From: Bacillus sp. F19
Lineage (GTDB): Bacteria; Bacillota; Bacilli; Bacillales; Bacillaceae
NCBI GenBank assembly: GCA_023823795.1
Contig: CP085710.1
Location: forward strand, 2,754,001-2,818,000
Direction: 5' to 3'
DNA length: 64,000 bases
The notes under the pieces were generated by a model. It was not told the DNA's origin. It ran no database searches and worked only from the letters and a program-made list of their open reading frames with translations. Numbering within the stretch: position 1 is the stretch's first letter; the number at the start of each line of letters is the position of its first letter. The translations under genes and the position numbers were made by a program. Below, in pieces: positions 7,538 to 16,033 of the stretch.

Positions 7538-8731
7538 TTACCTAAAAGCCTCTTTACGTTTCAAAATGTAGAAAATCCATTGAATGAGCTTATTAGCACA
7601 AGCTATCATGACGACTTTATGAGGTTTACCTTCTTCTCGTTTTCTCTGATAAAACTCTATTAGCTTACCATTTCGAGATTTTCTTAAACCGCATAATACC
7701 GCACTGTAAAGAACCTGACGAAGCCTACTTGAACCTCTTTTTGTTATTCGGTTATATGTCGCTTTAAATTTCCCCGATTCGTGAACTCTTGGATCAATGC
7801 CTGCGAAGGCTACAAGTTTTTTCGGGTGTATAAAGCGATCTATCTCCCCAATTTCAGAGATGATTGTTGCCGCAATCTTATCTCCTATACCGGGAATAGA
7901 ACGAATAATATGGTAGTCTTCCATGTCTTTTGCCAGAGTATCTATCTCTTCTTTTAACTTGGATAGATGCTCTTGGTATTCCAATAGAATTTGAATATAC
8001 ATTTTCAGACTGATTAGATTACTCTGATAGAGATTCTGTTGAAATGGGTCTCTAGATGCTGCTCCCTTTAATTCTTCAGCTTTCTTTATTGCCCAGTTAT
8101 AAGACCTAGTTGGACAAAGTTCTTTGATCGTTTCAGCTAAGTGCTTATGCTCCTCATTTAATACCTTTTCTGAAGTAGGATATAATAATAAAGTTTTCAA
8201 CGATACCCTAGAATACGTATCCCCGAATACCTTCTTGTACTCTGGAAATACCTGGTCTAAATTAGCTTGAAATTGTAGCTTCATTTGCACATAGGAGCTT
8301 GTTATCGCGTCGTGTTGCCTTGTCAAATTGCGTAGGTTCAAAACCTGAACACTTTTCTTATGATAAGGCTCTAGATCCTCTTTATAGTACAGTTCACATA
8401 GATGGGAAGCATCAATTGCGTCTGTTTTCACCTTTCTCATACTCGACTTTTTTGCACCATGAGAAACAATAGGATTAACCATGATATAGACGATTTCTTC
8501 CCTTTCTAAAAATTGCACTACTGGTTCATGATAATGACCTGTAGACTCAAAGATTACAATTGGAGGTTTGTCTGCCTCGGCTTCTACTTCTTTATAAAAC
8601 TTGTAAAATACATTCAATCCATCTAAATGATGTTCAAATTTGAAACTCTTTTTGAAAGGATGTTTCCTTTGTAAAAAGGCTTGAACCTGACTCTCTTCTT
8701 TTGCAATGTCCAGACCTATAACTGGATCCAT
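7538..8731 (-). CDS. IS110-family transposase (DEDD recombinase)
   Basis: A complete 397-residue IS110-type protein. The N-terminal RuvC-like domain shows V-I-G-L-D-I-A-K, I-F-E-S-T-G-H-Y and T-D-A-I-D-A, which hold the DEDD acidic residues. The C-terminal part has the transposase_20 signature S-I-P-G-I-G-D-K-I-A and L-V-A-F-A-G-I-D-P with the serine motif R-G-S-S-R-L-R. Coding is intact, so the element may still be active. IS110 enzymes use a bridge RNA made from a non-coding end of the element. Confidence 0.93.
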   Translation of the reverse strand: MDPVIGLDIAKEESQVQAFLQRKHPFKKSFKFEHHLDGLNVFYKFYKEVEAEADKPPIVIFESTGHYHEPVVQFLEREEIVYIMVNPIVSHGAKKSSMRKVKTDAIDASHLCELYYKEDLEPYHKKSVQVLNLRNLTRQHDAITSSYVQMKLQFQANLDQVFPEYKKVFGDTYSRVSLKTLLLYPTSEKVLNEEHKHLAETIKELCPTRSYNWAIKKAEELKGAASRDPFQQNLYQSNLISLKMYIQILLEYQEHLSKLKEEIDTLAKDMEDYHIIRSIPGIGDKIAATIISEIGEIDRFIHPKKLVAFAGIDPRVHESGKFKATYNRITKRGSSRLRQVLYSAVLCGLRKSRNGKLIEFYQRKREEGKPHKVVMIACANKLIQWIFYILKRKEAFR

Positions 8732-8985
8732 GCTCTAAACACTCCCTCTCTACTTCATCATTGCCGGTACCTCTAAACACCCTTGTAGTATCATTTCTTC
8801 GCTTGTTATACGAGATCTATGTCCCAACCAGCCTCACACATGTTTCTACAAGTAGAGGGTGAACAGTTTTGTGGACGGGATCTAGTCCCACTGGCCCGAA
8901 CGTTCTACCCCGGCTACTTCAAGAATAGTACCTAAAAAAAATAGGTCAACCAGAAATATAACTGGCTAACCTCATAATACGATCT
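8732..8985 (-). ncRNA. Probable IS110 bridge RNA region (non-coding element end)
   Basis: About 250 bases upstream of the transposase start carry no gene but contain several clear hairpins on the transposase strand: CCAG/CTGG around TTATATTT, ACCTA/TAGGT around a T-run, and GGGA/TCCC around CTAGA. IS110-group elements encode their bridge RNA in exactly this upstream end. The right boundary is placed where the dispersed CCCGATTG repeat begins (8986). Confidence 0.6.
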
Positions 8986-9000
8986 GGCCCGATTGTTGAA
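8986..9000 (+). repeat. CCCGATTG repeat copy abutting the IS110 end
   Basis: GGCCCGATTGTTGAA is one of four copies of a short element (core CCCGATTGYTG) within 900 bases. It begins directly at the edge of the IS110 non-coding end, as if the element inserted into it. Confidence 0.6.
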
Positions 9001-9006
9001 TAACAC

Positions 9007-9282
9007 TTACCTTGCTTTCAGGCCATTAATCATATTCTTAATTCTATGGACAATATCATAAAATCGATCACCAATTGTAGTTGGATAAATGTACGTATCA
9101 AAATTGATTGTAGTTCCTGTCAAATAGCAAAACTCAATAATGTCCTCATTGAAGGCAATATGTATACGTATGTGTATATTCTCTCTGCATAAAACCTTCC
9201 AATCTAAATTTATTCTTTGAACGTTTAAACCTCTACAAAAGGAGCTATCGCATTGTGCTGCAATTGCCCCCGATTGCTGCAT
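9007..9282 (-). CDS. Short hypothetical open frame
   Basis: A 91-codon frame with plausible composition (F-D-T-Y-I-Y-P-T-T-I-G-D-R-F-Y-D-I-V) but no recognisable family. Its first codons (M-Q-Q-S-G-A) are the translation of a CCCGATTG repeat copy, so the annotated start is doubtful and the frame may be a gene fragment joined to a repeat. Confidence 0.3.
   Translation of the reverse strand: MQQSGAIAAQCDSSFCRGLNVQRINLDWKVLCRENIHIRIHIAFNEDIIEFCYLTGTTINFDTYIYPTTIGDRFYDIVHRIKNMINGLKAR
9266..9280 (+). repeat. CCCGATTG repeat copy
   Basis: GCCCCCGATTGCTGC, the second copy of the dispersed element, which overlaps the start of the 9007-9282 frame. Confidence 0.55.
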
Positions 9283-9289
9283 AAGAAAA

Positions 9290-9697
9290 TTAAGTCTCTA
9301 AAAAATTCTCCCAAAATAAATGCCTTATATCATCTACCTTTAGAACTTCTCTCCTGAACCATTCCAAATTACCAGCAAATCTTTCGGAACAAAGGAACTC
9401 AATCCTACCCTCTCGATTCCCTTGTATACATCTAAGTACTCCTTTATAAATAGGCTGGCTATTAGCTTTTTCTTGATAGGTGATTGCATATGGGACAATT
9501 TCATAATGGTACTTAACTTCGAGTGAATCAAAATAATTCCTTGTCACTTTTTCTTTAATTCCTTTATAACTAAAATCATCTATTCCCCATCGAATTACGG
9601 AAGTTCCGTCTTGAAGCTGAACTTCCATTTTAATGTAGTTACCTACTTTATCCTTTGACACTTCAATGATTTGAAAATTGTTTAAAATAATATACAT
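9290..9697 (-). CDS. Hypothetical protein
   Basis: A 135-residue protein rich in Tyr, Phe and Glu, with beta-strand-like N-terminal character (V-G-N-Y-I-K-M-E-V-Q-L-Q-D-G-T) and W-F-R-R-E-V near the end. AAAGGGG sits immediately before the ATG with almost no spacing, so the start is uncertain. I recognise no family and no motif. It is followed closely by the 9007-9282 frame. Confidence 0.5.
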   Translation of the reverse strand: MYIILNNFQIIEVSKDKVGNYIKMEVQLQDGTSVIRWGIDDFSYKGIKEKVTRNYFDSLEVKYHYEIVPYAITYQEKANSQPIYKGVLRCIQGNREGRIEFLCSERFAGNLEWFRREVLKVDDIRHLFWENFLET

Positions 9698-9785
9698 CCC
9701 CTTTACTGGGCATATAAGCTAGACCTATTGATTCAAAATCATATTATCTAATTCATATGAAAGTGGCTTACCTTCTTCAACATAA

Positions 9786-9850
9786 GCCCCCGATTGTTGA
9801 AGATCATTTATGTTGTCTTATCGAAGAATAGCGCCCGATTGCTGAAGATC
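9786..9850 (+). repeat. Two tandem CCCGATTG repeat copies
   Basis: The copies at 9786-9805 and 9831-9850 share the form GCscCCGATTGyTGAAGATC, 45 bases apart. Together with the copies at 8986 and 9266 they define a short dispersed family. Confidence 0.65.
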
Positions 9851-9953
9851 GCTCACCCGTTTAAGTACAATCGTTACAATCCAGACCTCTAATGGTCGGG
9901 GCTATATAGTGGAAAAAGGAATGTGTAATCAATTTATTTCATTAAAATAATTA

Positions 9954-9976
9954 TGGATAACCCTCAAGGTTATCCA
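9954..9976. terminator. Hairpin downstream of the DUF2202 gene
   Basis: A perfect inverted repeat TGGATAACC / GGTTATCCA with loop CTCAA lies just past the restored stop of the DUF2202 gene. The T-tract is weak on either side. Confidence 0.4.
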
Positions 9977-9978
9977 CT

Positions 9979-10559
9979 TCATATGAATTTCATCGAAAAA
10001 TTTCCTTTAGGCTCACAAAGGAGACTATTTTTCCAAACATAATTTCGGGCTAGGCCTCTTTCGAATGCATCCAAATGGTTCAATGATGCATTTCTTAACT
10101 GTGTAAATACTGTTCTTACATCCGTTGGAAGATTTAAAGAAAGAAATTTATTATACATACTTATATTCTCTATCTCACCTTGTACTCAAAAGCAAAAGCG
10201 TTTTTTATTGTTTCTGGGGTAGTAACAAACATCCTTGAAATATCTTCTGGAATAGGTACTTGATATCGTTCAAAAAGAGGAAGTAACGCACTAATATGCC
10301 TTAATTCAGCTTCTTGGATTCGGGCAAATGTACGATTATAACCAAAGTTTAAAAGAATATTATTATACCTAGCCTGAGCAAGAAATTCGTCTTGTAAAGC
10401 ATAAGTTAGCATCTGAGGTAAGGTTAATGTTGGGGCATTCAAAGCCCCTTTGGCTCCATAGTCGTTAGCATTTTGTCTTTCCAATGATTGTTGCAAATTA
10501 TGATAAGGGGGTTGATTATGGGAGTAAAAATTTTTCGCATACATTGATTGTATTTTCAC
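9979..10559 (-). pseudogene. DUF2202 ferritin-like protein, frameshifted
   Basis: The open frame (10170-10559, 129 residues) has the DUF2202 core: L-Q-D-E-F-L-A-Q-A-R-Y-N and E-A-E-L-R-H-I-S-A-L-L-P-L-F, with likely metal-binding Glu and His, then P-T-P-type P-E-T-I-K-N-A-F. It stops early at E-Y-K-V-R. A shift near 10178 restores V-Q-G-E-I-E-N-I-S-M-Y-N-K-F-L and A-S-L-N-H-L-D-A-F-E-R-G-L to a stop at 9979. The family is a four-helix ferritin-like fold often found in spore-formers. The gene is disrupted by a small deletion. Confidence 0.72.
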
Positions 10560-10765
10560 CTCTTAAATTATTTTCCTGCTGCTGAGCAGTTGTTGTGGCT
10601 CATCGTGCTCCTAATTCCAAATTATTCTCGTAATAGAGTATATAAAAGGAATCGAAATGTACCTTGGATACTCGAAGTGGTCATTTAACATTAATAAGTA
10701 CATTCCTCTTCTACCGTACATAAGATAATTTATTAATAATAAATAATATGAAGGGATTGAGGAAA

Positions 10766-11576
10766 ATGTACTATGTGCCCTATACGTATCAATATCCTTA
10801 TTATGCAAATGTACCAACGCATACTTACGGAAATCCTACTGGTTATTGGGCTCTTCCTAATGAGTTGGCATTTAGTTCTTATCGGTCTTTTTATGGTGAT
10901 AGCAGAAACGTATTAAAAGATTATGGAGCAAACCCATTTGTTATAAATATCAATGAGGCCACCAAACAAAACAACACGTATCGTACTGCACTTTGGACAG
11001 GAAATCATTTGCAAGTCACATTAATGAGTCTCAATGTTGGTGAAGATATCGGATTGGAAATGCACCCTGATGTGGATCAATTCTTACGTGTTGAACAAGG
11101 TCAGGGGATTGTACAAATGGGCAAAAGTAAAGATAATTTAAGTTTCCAATGGAGAATCTTCGATGACTCTGCTATTATGATACCCGCTGGAATGTGGCAC
11201 AATATCACAAATACAGGAAATGTTCCGTTGAAACTATACTCAATATATGCCCCACCAAACCATCCATTTGGTACTGTTCATAAGACTAAGGCAGATGCAA
11301 TGGCTATGGAAGGAAGAAGGTTTGGGTAATGGAAATGGGAAAACAGTAATTTTCGGAAAGACTCCAGATGAATAGGTAAGACATACCGAGTTTTTGGTAA
11401 AAGAAGGCTTGGAGGACGTTAAAAGAGGAATTAATATGACACACATTCTTCAAGAGTTTATTCTAATGGGAGTTCTTGTAGGCAAGGGATATTCTCCTGA
11501 AAAAGCATATGAAACAGTGGAAGAATGGGAACGTACTGGAGAATCCAAACTTCTTCAGGAAAGCAAAAATATGTAG
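10766..11576 (+). pseudogene. Cupin-domain protein with frameshift and nonsense codon
   Basis: The first frame (stop at 11329) encodes a Tyr/Pro-rich N-terminus and a cupin barrel (G-E-D-I-G-L-E-M-H-P-D-V-D-Q-F, then P-A-G-M-W-H-N-I). ATG 10766 is preferred because TGAGG precedes it. After 11329 the coding sequence goes on in another frame (G-K-T-V-I-F-G-K-T-P-D-E), meets TAG at 11373 where Trp is expected, then continues V-R-H-T-E-F-L-V-K-E-G-L-E-D-V to 11576. The C-terminal 46 codons (ATG 11436, with AGAGG) may still be translated alone. Cupin proteins of this type are common in spore-formers. Confidence 0.68.
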
Positions 11577-11642
11577 AGCAACCGTAATTAAACAATCAGA
11601 TGCTTTTGTTGAAAAAAGGCTATATTATTTCCTGCCTGCATT

Positions 11643-11672
11643 AAAAACTCGCCGTGATCGGCGAGTTTTTTT
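11643..11672 (+). terminator. Strong terminator after the cupin gene
   Basis: AAAACTCGCCG / CGGCGAGTTTT with loop TGAT and seven T residues. Confidence 0.85.
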
Positions 11673-11768
11673 GTGTTATTATGAGATATTTTAATTGTCA
11701 ATTCATGTGTCAATTTAGCTTTAAATTTTAAAAATGCACCTCAAATGGAGTATCTAAAATCTTAATTT

Positions 11769-11969
11769 TCAATTTAAATTATTTGGGTTCTTCTTTAGCT
11801 GCTGTATCTGTTGTTGGAGCTGTGTAACATGTTGCATATGTTCATCCCTTAGTTGGGTGAACAGCTGTCTGACTTCAGAATTTGTAATCTGAAGCATATA
11901 TTTGTTATATAACATTTGGTCTGCTATTTCTGTTTCAACTATATCATGAAGCTTGTCTAATTTATTCAT
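11769..11969 (-). CDS. Small helical protein of the DUF421 operon
   Basis: A 66-residue, Gln-rich, all-helical protein (D-K-L-H-D-I-V-E-T-E-I-A-D-Q-M-L-Y-N-K-Y, then D-E-H-M-Q-H-V-T-Q-L-Q-Q-Q-I). It resembles a half ferritin-like or CotF-like helical hairpin. It lies 17 bases after the stop of a similar small gene and ends the DUF421 operon. A GGAGAG site precedes its start. The function is unknown; a spore-associated role is inferred from the partners. Confidence 0.62.
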   Translation of the reverse strand: MNKLDKLHDIVETEIADQMLYNKYMLQITNSEVRQLFTQLRDEHMQHVTQLQQQIQQLKKNPNNLN

Positions 11970-11986
11970 ACTTGCATCTCTCCTTT

Positions 11987-12205
11987 TTATACAATTCCTA
12001 ATCCTTTCATTTTTTGTGAAAGAACGTTATAACGCGTTCGGGCTGCCATTTCCAATCCCTGAAACATTTTCTGTATTTGAGGATCAGTAACTTCTTTTTG
12101 AAGTTCAGCATATTTCTTTGCCAACACTTCTTCATGGAAAAGTACATCTTTAAAGGCATTATTCATAATTTCTTTTTCGGATAGCATATATTTTCTCCCC
12201 TCCAT
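11987..12205 (-). CDS. Small helical protein of the DUF421 operon
   Basis: A 72-residue helical protein (S-E-K-E-I-M-N-N-A-F-K-D-V-L-F-H-E-E-V-L-A-K-K-Y) starting 1 base after the DUF421 stop, so co-translation is likely. The true start may be M7 (M-L-S-E-K). With the next gene it forms a pair of short helical proteins, which suggests that they interact. I assign no family with confidence. Confidence 0.6.
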   Translation of the reverse strand: MEGRKYMLSEKEIMNNAFKDVLFHEEVLAKKYAELQKEVTDPQIQKMFQGLEMAARTRYNVLSQKMKGLGIV

Positions 12206-12206
12206 T

Positions 12207-12929
12207 TTATGAGCTGCTTTTTACAGAATAATAGAATTCTCCGTTTGGACTGATCGTTGCTAAATACACATCTTCTATATTTATAATCCCAAGTTTATTA
12301 AGTTGCTCTTGTAACCATTCTTCCTTATAATTTAACGATTTCAAATTGTCATACATGACTTTCCCATTATTGACGAGAACTTTCGGCAGACCACCAGAAG
12401 GTATAGGAATTTGAAAATCAACTGGAGTAGGTGGAATGTGTCCCGATTTTTTTATCACACTCAAATGTCCGCTGGTCTCCAGAATGACTTGATCCACTTC
12501 AGTTAAATCAGGCGCATCCGATAATCTCATTTCTGAAAGCAGTAAATCGGTACTAAAAAATGAACGACGCATATTTACTTCATTCATTTTTCCTTTTTCA
12601 ATCAAAACGGTTGGTTTTCTAGTAAGAAGTGCTGCAAAAGCATGATTTTGAACGGATAACCAAGAAAGAGCAAAGTGCCAAAAATAAAGAGTTGCAGTTG
12701 CGAGGATCGTTGTTGTAAACAAAATTTTTCCATCGAGTACAGGAGCAACAGCTAATGCCCCCAGCATCCATAGAAATGTAAAATCAAATGCGGTAAATTG
12801 TCCAGCAGCCCGTTTCATGAGAAATCGGCTCATAAAATAAATTAATATAACCGATACTACTGCTCGAACAGCGAACCCCGCAGTGCTTAGTTTTTCTGTT
12901 AGCTTAAAAAAGTCCAGTAATTGATTCAT
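12207..12929 (-). CDS. DUF421 (YetF-like) membrane protein 2
   Basis: A 240-residue DUF421 protein. It has three N-terminal membrane segments (V-S-V-I-L-I-Y-F-M-S-R-F, then F-T-F-L-W-M-L-G-A-L-A-V) followed by a cytoplasmic two-part domain (P-T-V-L-I-E-K-G-K and L-P-K-V-L-V-N-N-G-K-V). Its start overlaps the stop of the preceding DUF421 gene by 4 bases. DUF421 proteins such as YetF and the 2Duf protein of spoVA2mob operons are linked to spore membranes. Confidence 0.85.
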   Translation of the reverse strand: MNQLLDFFKLTEKLSTAGFAVRAVVSVILIYFMSRFLMKRAAGQFTAFDFTFLWMLGALAVAPVLDGKILFTTTILATATLYFWHFALSWLSVQNHAFAALLTRKPTVLIEKGKMNEVNMRRSFFSTDLLLSEMRLSDAPDLTEVDQVILETSGHLSVIKKSGHIPPTPVDFQIPIPSGGLPKVLVNNGKVMYDNLKSLNYKEEWLQEQLNKLGIINIEDVYLATISPNGEFYYSVKSSS

Positions 12930-13651
12930 GTTGCTTTCACACTCACATGGATATTTCCTGTTGATTCTAACGTTGCCAACATCACTTGAGGAATCGAATA
13001 TCCTTTCTTGGAAATTTCAGCTTCTAACCAATTTTCTTGAAATCCAAATGCGTTCAGTTCTTCTCTCTTAACCTTTCCGTCATAGATGAGAATTGTTGAC
13101 ATACCCATTGGTATTTGGGGAAGATTCAACAGACTTCTTGTTATAGGAGAAGATTCAGGATTCTTTATGATACTTAATTCTCCCATCGGCTCTAAGATCG
13201 CTTCTGCTACATCTGATAAGTTATGTACTTTTTTTAGCCGTAGTTGAGCTAACAAATCATCAATTGTAATATGAGCCTTTTTTAAGTTTGACCAAGAAGG
13301 TTGTCCATTTTTCACTAAAGAGAAAGGACTTGTTCCCACCAAAGAAGGAAATTTAAAATCAATCCAAGAAAGAAGTAGGCTTAAAGAATAAGCTACTATA
13401 ATAATAAGGAGAGCAGCAGCAAGTGAAGATTCGGGGTTAACCATACGAGCAGTAGCCACATGAGCCATCCCCGCATGGGTAATAAAATTAAAAGCTGAAA
13501 CAATTCCAACTTGACGGGGACCCATTAACCTTGTCATAGACAATATTAAAAAATAAAGCATGGTTACTCTTAAACAAATTTCCAATGGATTTAAAGAAGT
13601 TCCACCATTCCAAAAAGTATTCCAGTCCATTACTCTTCTCCTATTCGCCAA
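12926..13651 (-). CDS. DUF421 (YetF-like) membrane protein 1
   Basis: A 241-residue paralogue of the next gene. It has membrane segments L-E-I-C-L-R-V-T-M-L-Y-F-L-I-L, F-N-F-I-T-H-A-G-M-A-H and A-A-L-L-I-I-I-V-A-Y, then the DUF421 soluble part (S-L-V-K-N-G-Q and S-T-I-L-I-Y-D-G-K-V). A possible alternative start lies a few codons in (M-D-W-N-T-F-W). The two DUF421 subunits probably form a complex. Confidence 0.85.
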   Translation of the reverse strand: MANRRRVMDWNTFWNGGTSLNPLEICLRVTMLYFLILSMTRLMGPRQVGIVSAFNFITHAGMAHVATARMVNPESSLAAALLIIIVAYSLSLLLSWIDFKFPSLVGTSPFSLVKNGQPSWSNLKKAHITIDDLLAQLRLKKVHNLSDVAEAILEPMGELSIIKNPESSPITRSLLNLPQIPMGMSTILIYDGKVKREELNAFGFQENWLEAEISKKGYSIPQVMLATLESTGNIHVSVKAT

Positions 13652-13751
13652 CTAGTTAAGATTCCATTTATTATTTTTATCTAACTAAAAATTAATAAAC
13701 TGGTAATGAAATCCAAAAGTAGATACTGATAACACTTTAATATTGTAATAC

Positions 13752-14593
13752 GGTTCTGGTGCAAGAAATCTATAAAACTGAGATATACTGATACTATTAC
13801 TCTAAAAAAGGAGCATGATCAGTATGGACAACCAAAATGCATTCAAATGGAAACAGTATCAGCCTGAGATTATCCTTCTTACAGTGAGATGGTACCTACG
13901 GTACAAATTAAGCTTTCGGGATTTAGTGGAAATGATGGAAGAGCGAGGTCTATCGATAGTTCACACAACGATTATGCGCTGGGTTCATCAATATAGTCCT
14001 GAGTTGGATAAGAGAATTCGGTGTCACCTTAAGCAGACCAATGACTCGTGGAGAGTAGATGAAACATACATAAAAGTAAAAGGTCAATGGATGTATTTGT
14101 ATCGTGCAGTCGATTCCAAAGGTAATACCATTGATTTTTACTTAAGTGAAAATAGAAATACCAAATCAGCCAAGCACTTTTTCAAAAAAGCCTTGGCTTC
14201 TTCACATGTATCCATTCCTCGTGTCATTACTGTAGATAAGAATCCGGCTTATCCAGCAGCCATTGATGAGCTAATAGAAGAAAAGAAGATGCCGGAAGGC
14301 ATCCAAATAAGACAAATCAAATATCTGAACAACATCGTGGAACAGGATCATCGGTTTATTAAGAAACGAGCCCTTCCTATGTTAGGATTCAAATCCTTTG
14401 ACACAGCTACATCCCTTCTTTCTGGAATAGAAGCCATGCATATGATCAAAAAAGAACAGATTGATATACAGGATCAGTCTGTCCAAAATCAGCAAGCATT
14501 CATCCATCAATTGTTCGGACTTGCAGCATAAGATTCGATTCCGTTAGGAATATATGAGCTTTATTCTTTTAATTTTATTTTTGCACCAGAACC
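13752..14593 (+). mobile_element. IS6-family insertion sequence (IS240/IS26-like)
   Basis: The terminal inverted repeats GGTTCTGGTGCAA (13752-13764) and TTGCACCAGAACC (14581-14593) match perfectly over 13 bases and enclose one transposase gene, for a total of 842 bases. The flanking 8-mers TGTAATAC and ATATTTAC do not match, so there is no target duplication; the element may have recombined since insertion. Confidence 0.92.
13824..14531 (+). CDS. IS6-family transposase
   Basis: A 235-residue DDE transposase: W-R-V-D-E-T-Y-I-K-V (first Asp), V-I-T-V-D-K-N-P-A-Y (second Asp) and the N-I-V-E-Q-D-H-R (Glu) segment, with the G-F-K-S-F region near the end. ATG 13824 has AAGGAG 10 bases upstream; an in-frame ATG at 13815 is too close to that site. 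The frame is intact, so the element could be active by replicative transposition. Confidence 0.9.
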   Translation: MDNQNAFKWKQYQPEIILLTVRWYLRYKLSFRDLVEMMEERGLSIVHTTIMRWVHQYSPELDKRIRCHLKQTNDSWRVDETYIKVKGQWMYLYRAVDSKGNTIDFYLSENRNTKSAKHFFKKALASSHVSIPRVITVDKNPAYPAAIDELIEEKKMPEGIQIRQIKYLNNIVEQDHRFIKKRALPMLGFKSFDTATSLLSGIEAMHMIKKEQIDIQDQSVQNQQAFIHQLFGLAA

Positions 14594-14724
14594 ATATTTA
14601 CCCTTCTGTTTCTCACTAATACTAGATTGTTTATTTGACAATTACTTTTACCTCCAAAAATTTAAAATATTTTACCTCATAAGGATTAGAAGGCAAGCAT
14701 ATAACACTGCTCTGCCTTCTTACT
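14594..14724. other. Gene-free flank right of the IS6 element
   Basis: About 130 bases between the IS end and a small gene. No promoter, repeat or coding signal is convincing. Confidence 0.35.
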
Positions 14725-14898
14725 CTAACGACGATGCTCTACAAGGTCAATTACGCCTAATACTACGTGTGCTAAACCGAAACCAAAAACGGTATTTGCA
14801 ATCATTTTGTTTGACCCGCGATTTTGTTTCATTGCGAAACCTGCAGCCGTTACAGCTGAACCTAATGCAGTTGGTATTAGACCTTCACGAATATTCAT
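14725..14898 (-). CDS. Conserved-looking small protein, 57 residues
   Basis: ATG 14898 is preceded by GGAGGGATT. The product has Gly/Ala-rich hydrophobic stretches (L-I-P-T-A-L-G-S-A-V-T-A-A-G-F-A, then N-T-V-F-G-F-G-L-A-H-V-V-L-G-V-I-D-L-V) and ends E-H-R-R. It is probably a small membrane-associated protein with two short helices. I cannot name its function. Confidence 0.72.
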   Translation of the reverse strand: MNIREGLIPTALGSAVTAAGFAMKQNRGSNKMIANTVFGFGLAHVVLGVIDLVEHRR

Positions 14899-15004
14899 AG
14901 TAAAATCCCTCCTACATCGCAGTTATTTGGTGTTTATCCACCACCGTTATTGTTACCTTCAAAAGTGTATATATGCTAACTTTAAGTCCGAAAAAATCTA
15001 AACT

Positions 15005-16033
15005 TCATGTGAAATATTCCAATTTTGCATTTGGGAATAAATTTTCCATATAGCGATATAGGTGAGATTTCAAGTCCTCTTCCTCTTCTTTTTGATAGAT
15101 GTATTTTCCAATACCATATTTCCCCCACTTGTACCGTCTTTTTTCTTCATCTAATTCTAATTTTGTCATGGGATAGTTTTTTTCGATTACTTTCTTTGCT
15201 GGCTTTGTAAAACGATGTTGAATAAACTCAAATGTTAAATCCTTTTTCGCCTCCTGAGGCAATTCCGCATCCAACCTCTCAAACATTTGACGGTATCCTT
15301 CCTCCCATCCTTCGTGCAGATAAATAGGGGCTACAATAAATCCAAGTGGATACCCAGTTCTTGCTACTTTTCCTGCAGCCTCAATTCTTTTTTCTAATGG
15401 AGAAGTCCCTGGCTCAAAGTTCTTAATCACATAATCAGCGTTAACACTAAATCGAAATCGGGTTTTCCCGTTATGTTTGGCATCAAGTAAGTGATCTACA
15501 TGATGAAATTTCGTAACAAATCTTAATTTTCCATACTCCGATTCTCCAAAATGTTCTATCGCCCGTTTTAAGGTATGTGTCAAATGATCAATTCCAACAA
15601 TATCGGATGTACAGGATGCTTCAAACCTTGTCAGCTCGGGAGCACGTTCCTCCATGTATTTGTCGGCAGCTTCCAAAATTTCATCGACGTTTACATATGT
15701 GCGGATATATGGCTTGCTTCCCATCGTAGTTTGTAAATAACAATAATGACAATGACCCATACAGCCTGTTGCAAAAGGAATGGCATATTCTGCTGAAGGC
15801 TTTGATGTGTCAAATTTAAGTGTTTTTCTAATCCCAACTACTAGTGTTGACTTGGCAACCCGATATCTTTGAAAATCGTTGTCACCAGGTAGATTCCTTA
15901 CTTGATTATGGGAAGTGGTATAGCCAATTTCAACATCCATCTTTTCAAACTTTTCTTGAAGCTCTCTTCCTAATGGATAATCTAATGCTTTTGGTTCGAT
16001 ATATACAAGCTTTGGTGTAAAAGGGTTATTCAT
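15005..16033 (-). CDS. splB: Spore photoproduct lyase
   Basis: A 342-residue radical-SAM enzyme that reverses the spore photoproduct 5-thyminyl-5,6-dihydrothymine during germination. The cluster motif C-M-G-H-C-H-Y-C (Cys91, Cys95, Cys98) and the conserved Cys141 in A-S-C-T-S-D, which donates hydrogen in the mechanism, are both present, as is the C-terminal E-Y-F region. It overlaps splA by 4 bases. The length matches the family. In B. subtilis the operon is made in the forespore. Confidence 0.96.
   Translation of the reverse strand: MNNPFTPKLVYIEPKALDYPLGRELQEKFEKMDVEIGYTTSHNQVRNLPGDNDFQRYRVAKSTLVVGIRKTLKFDTSKPSAEYAIPFATGCMGHCHYCYLQTTMGSKPYIRTYVNVDEILEAADKYMEERAPELTRFEASCTSDIVGIDHLTHTLKRAIEHFGESEYGKLRFVTKFHHVDHLLDAKHNGKTRFRFSVNADYVIKNFEPGTSPLEKRIEAAGKVARTGYPLGFIVAPIYLHEGWEEGYRQMFERLDAELPQEAKKDLTFEFIQHRFTKPAKKVIEKNYPMTKLELDEEKRRYKWGKYGIGKYIYQKEEEEDLKSHLYRYMENLFPNAKLEYFT

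Noticed and set aside
10611-10817. 68-codon reverse-strand frame before the cupin gene
   Set aside because: No ribosome site, and it overlaps the promoter and start of the cupin gene, whose coding signal is strong.
13744-14601. 8-bp target duplication of the IS6 element
   Set aside because: The flanks TGTAATAC and ATATTTAC do not match.
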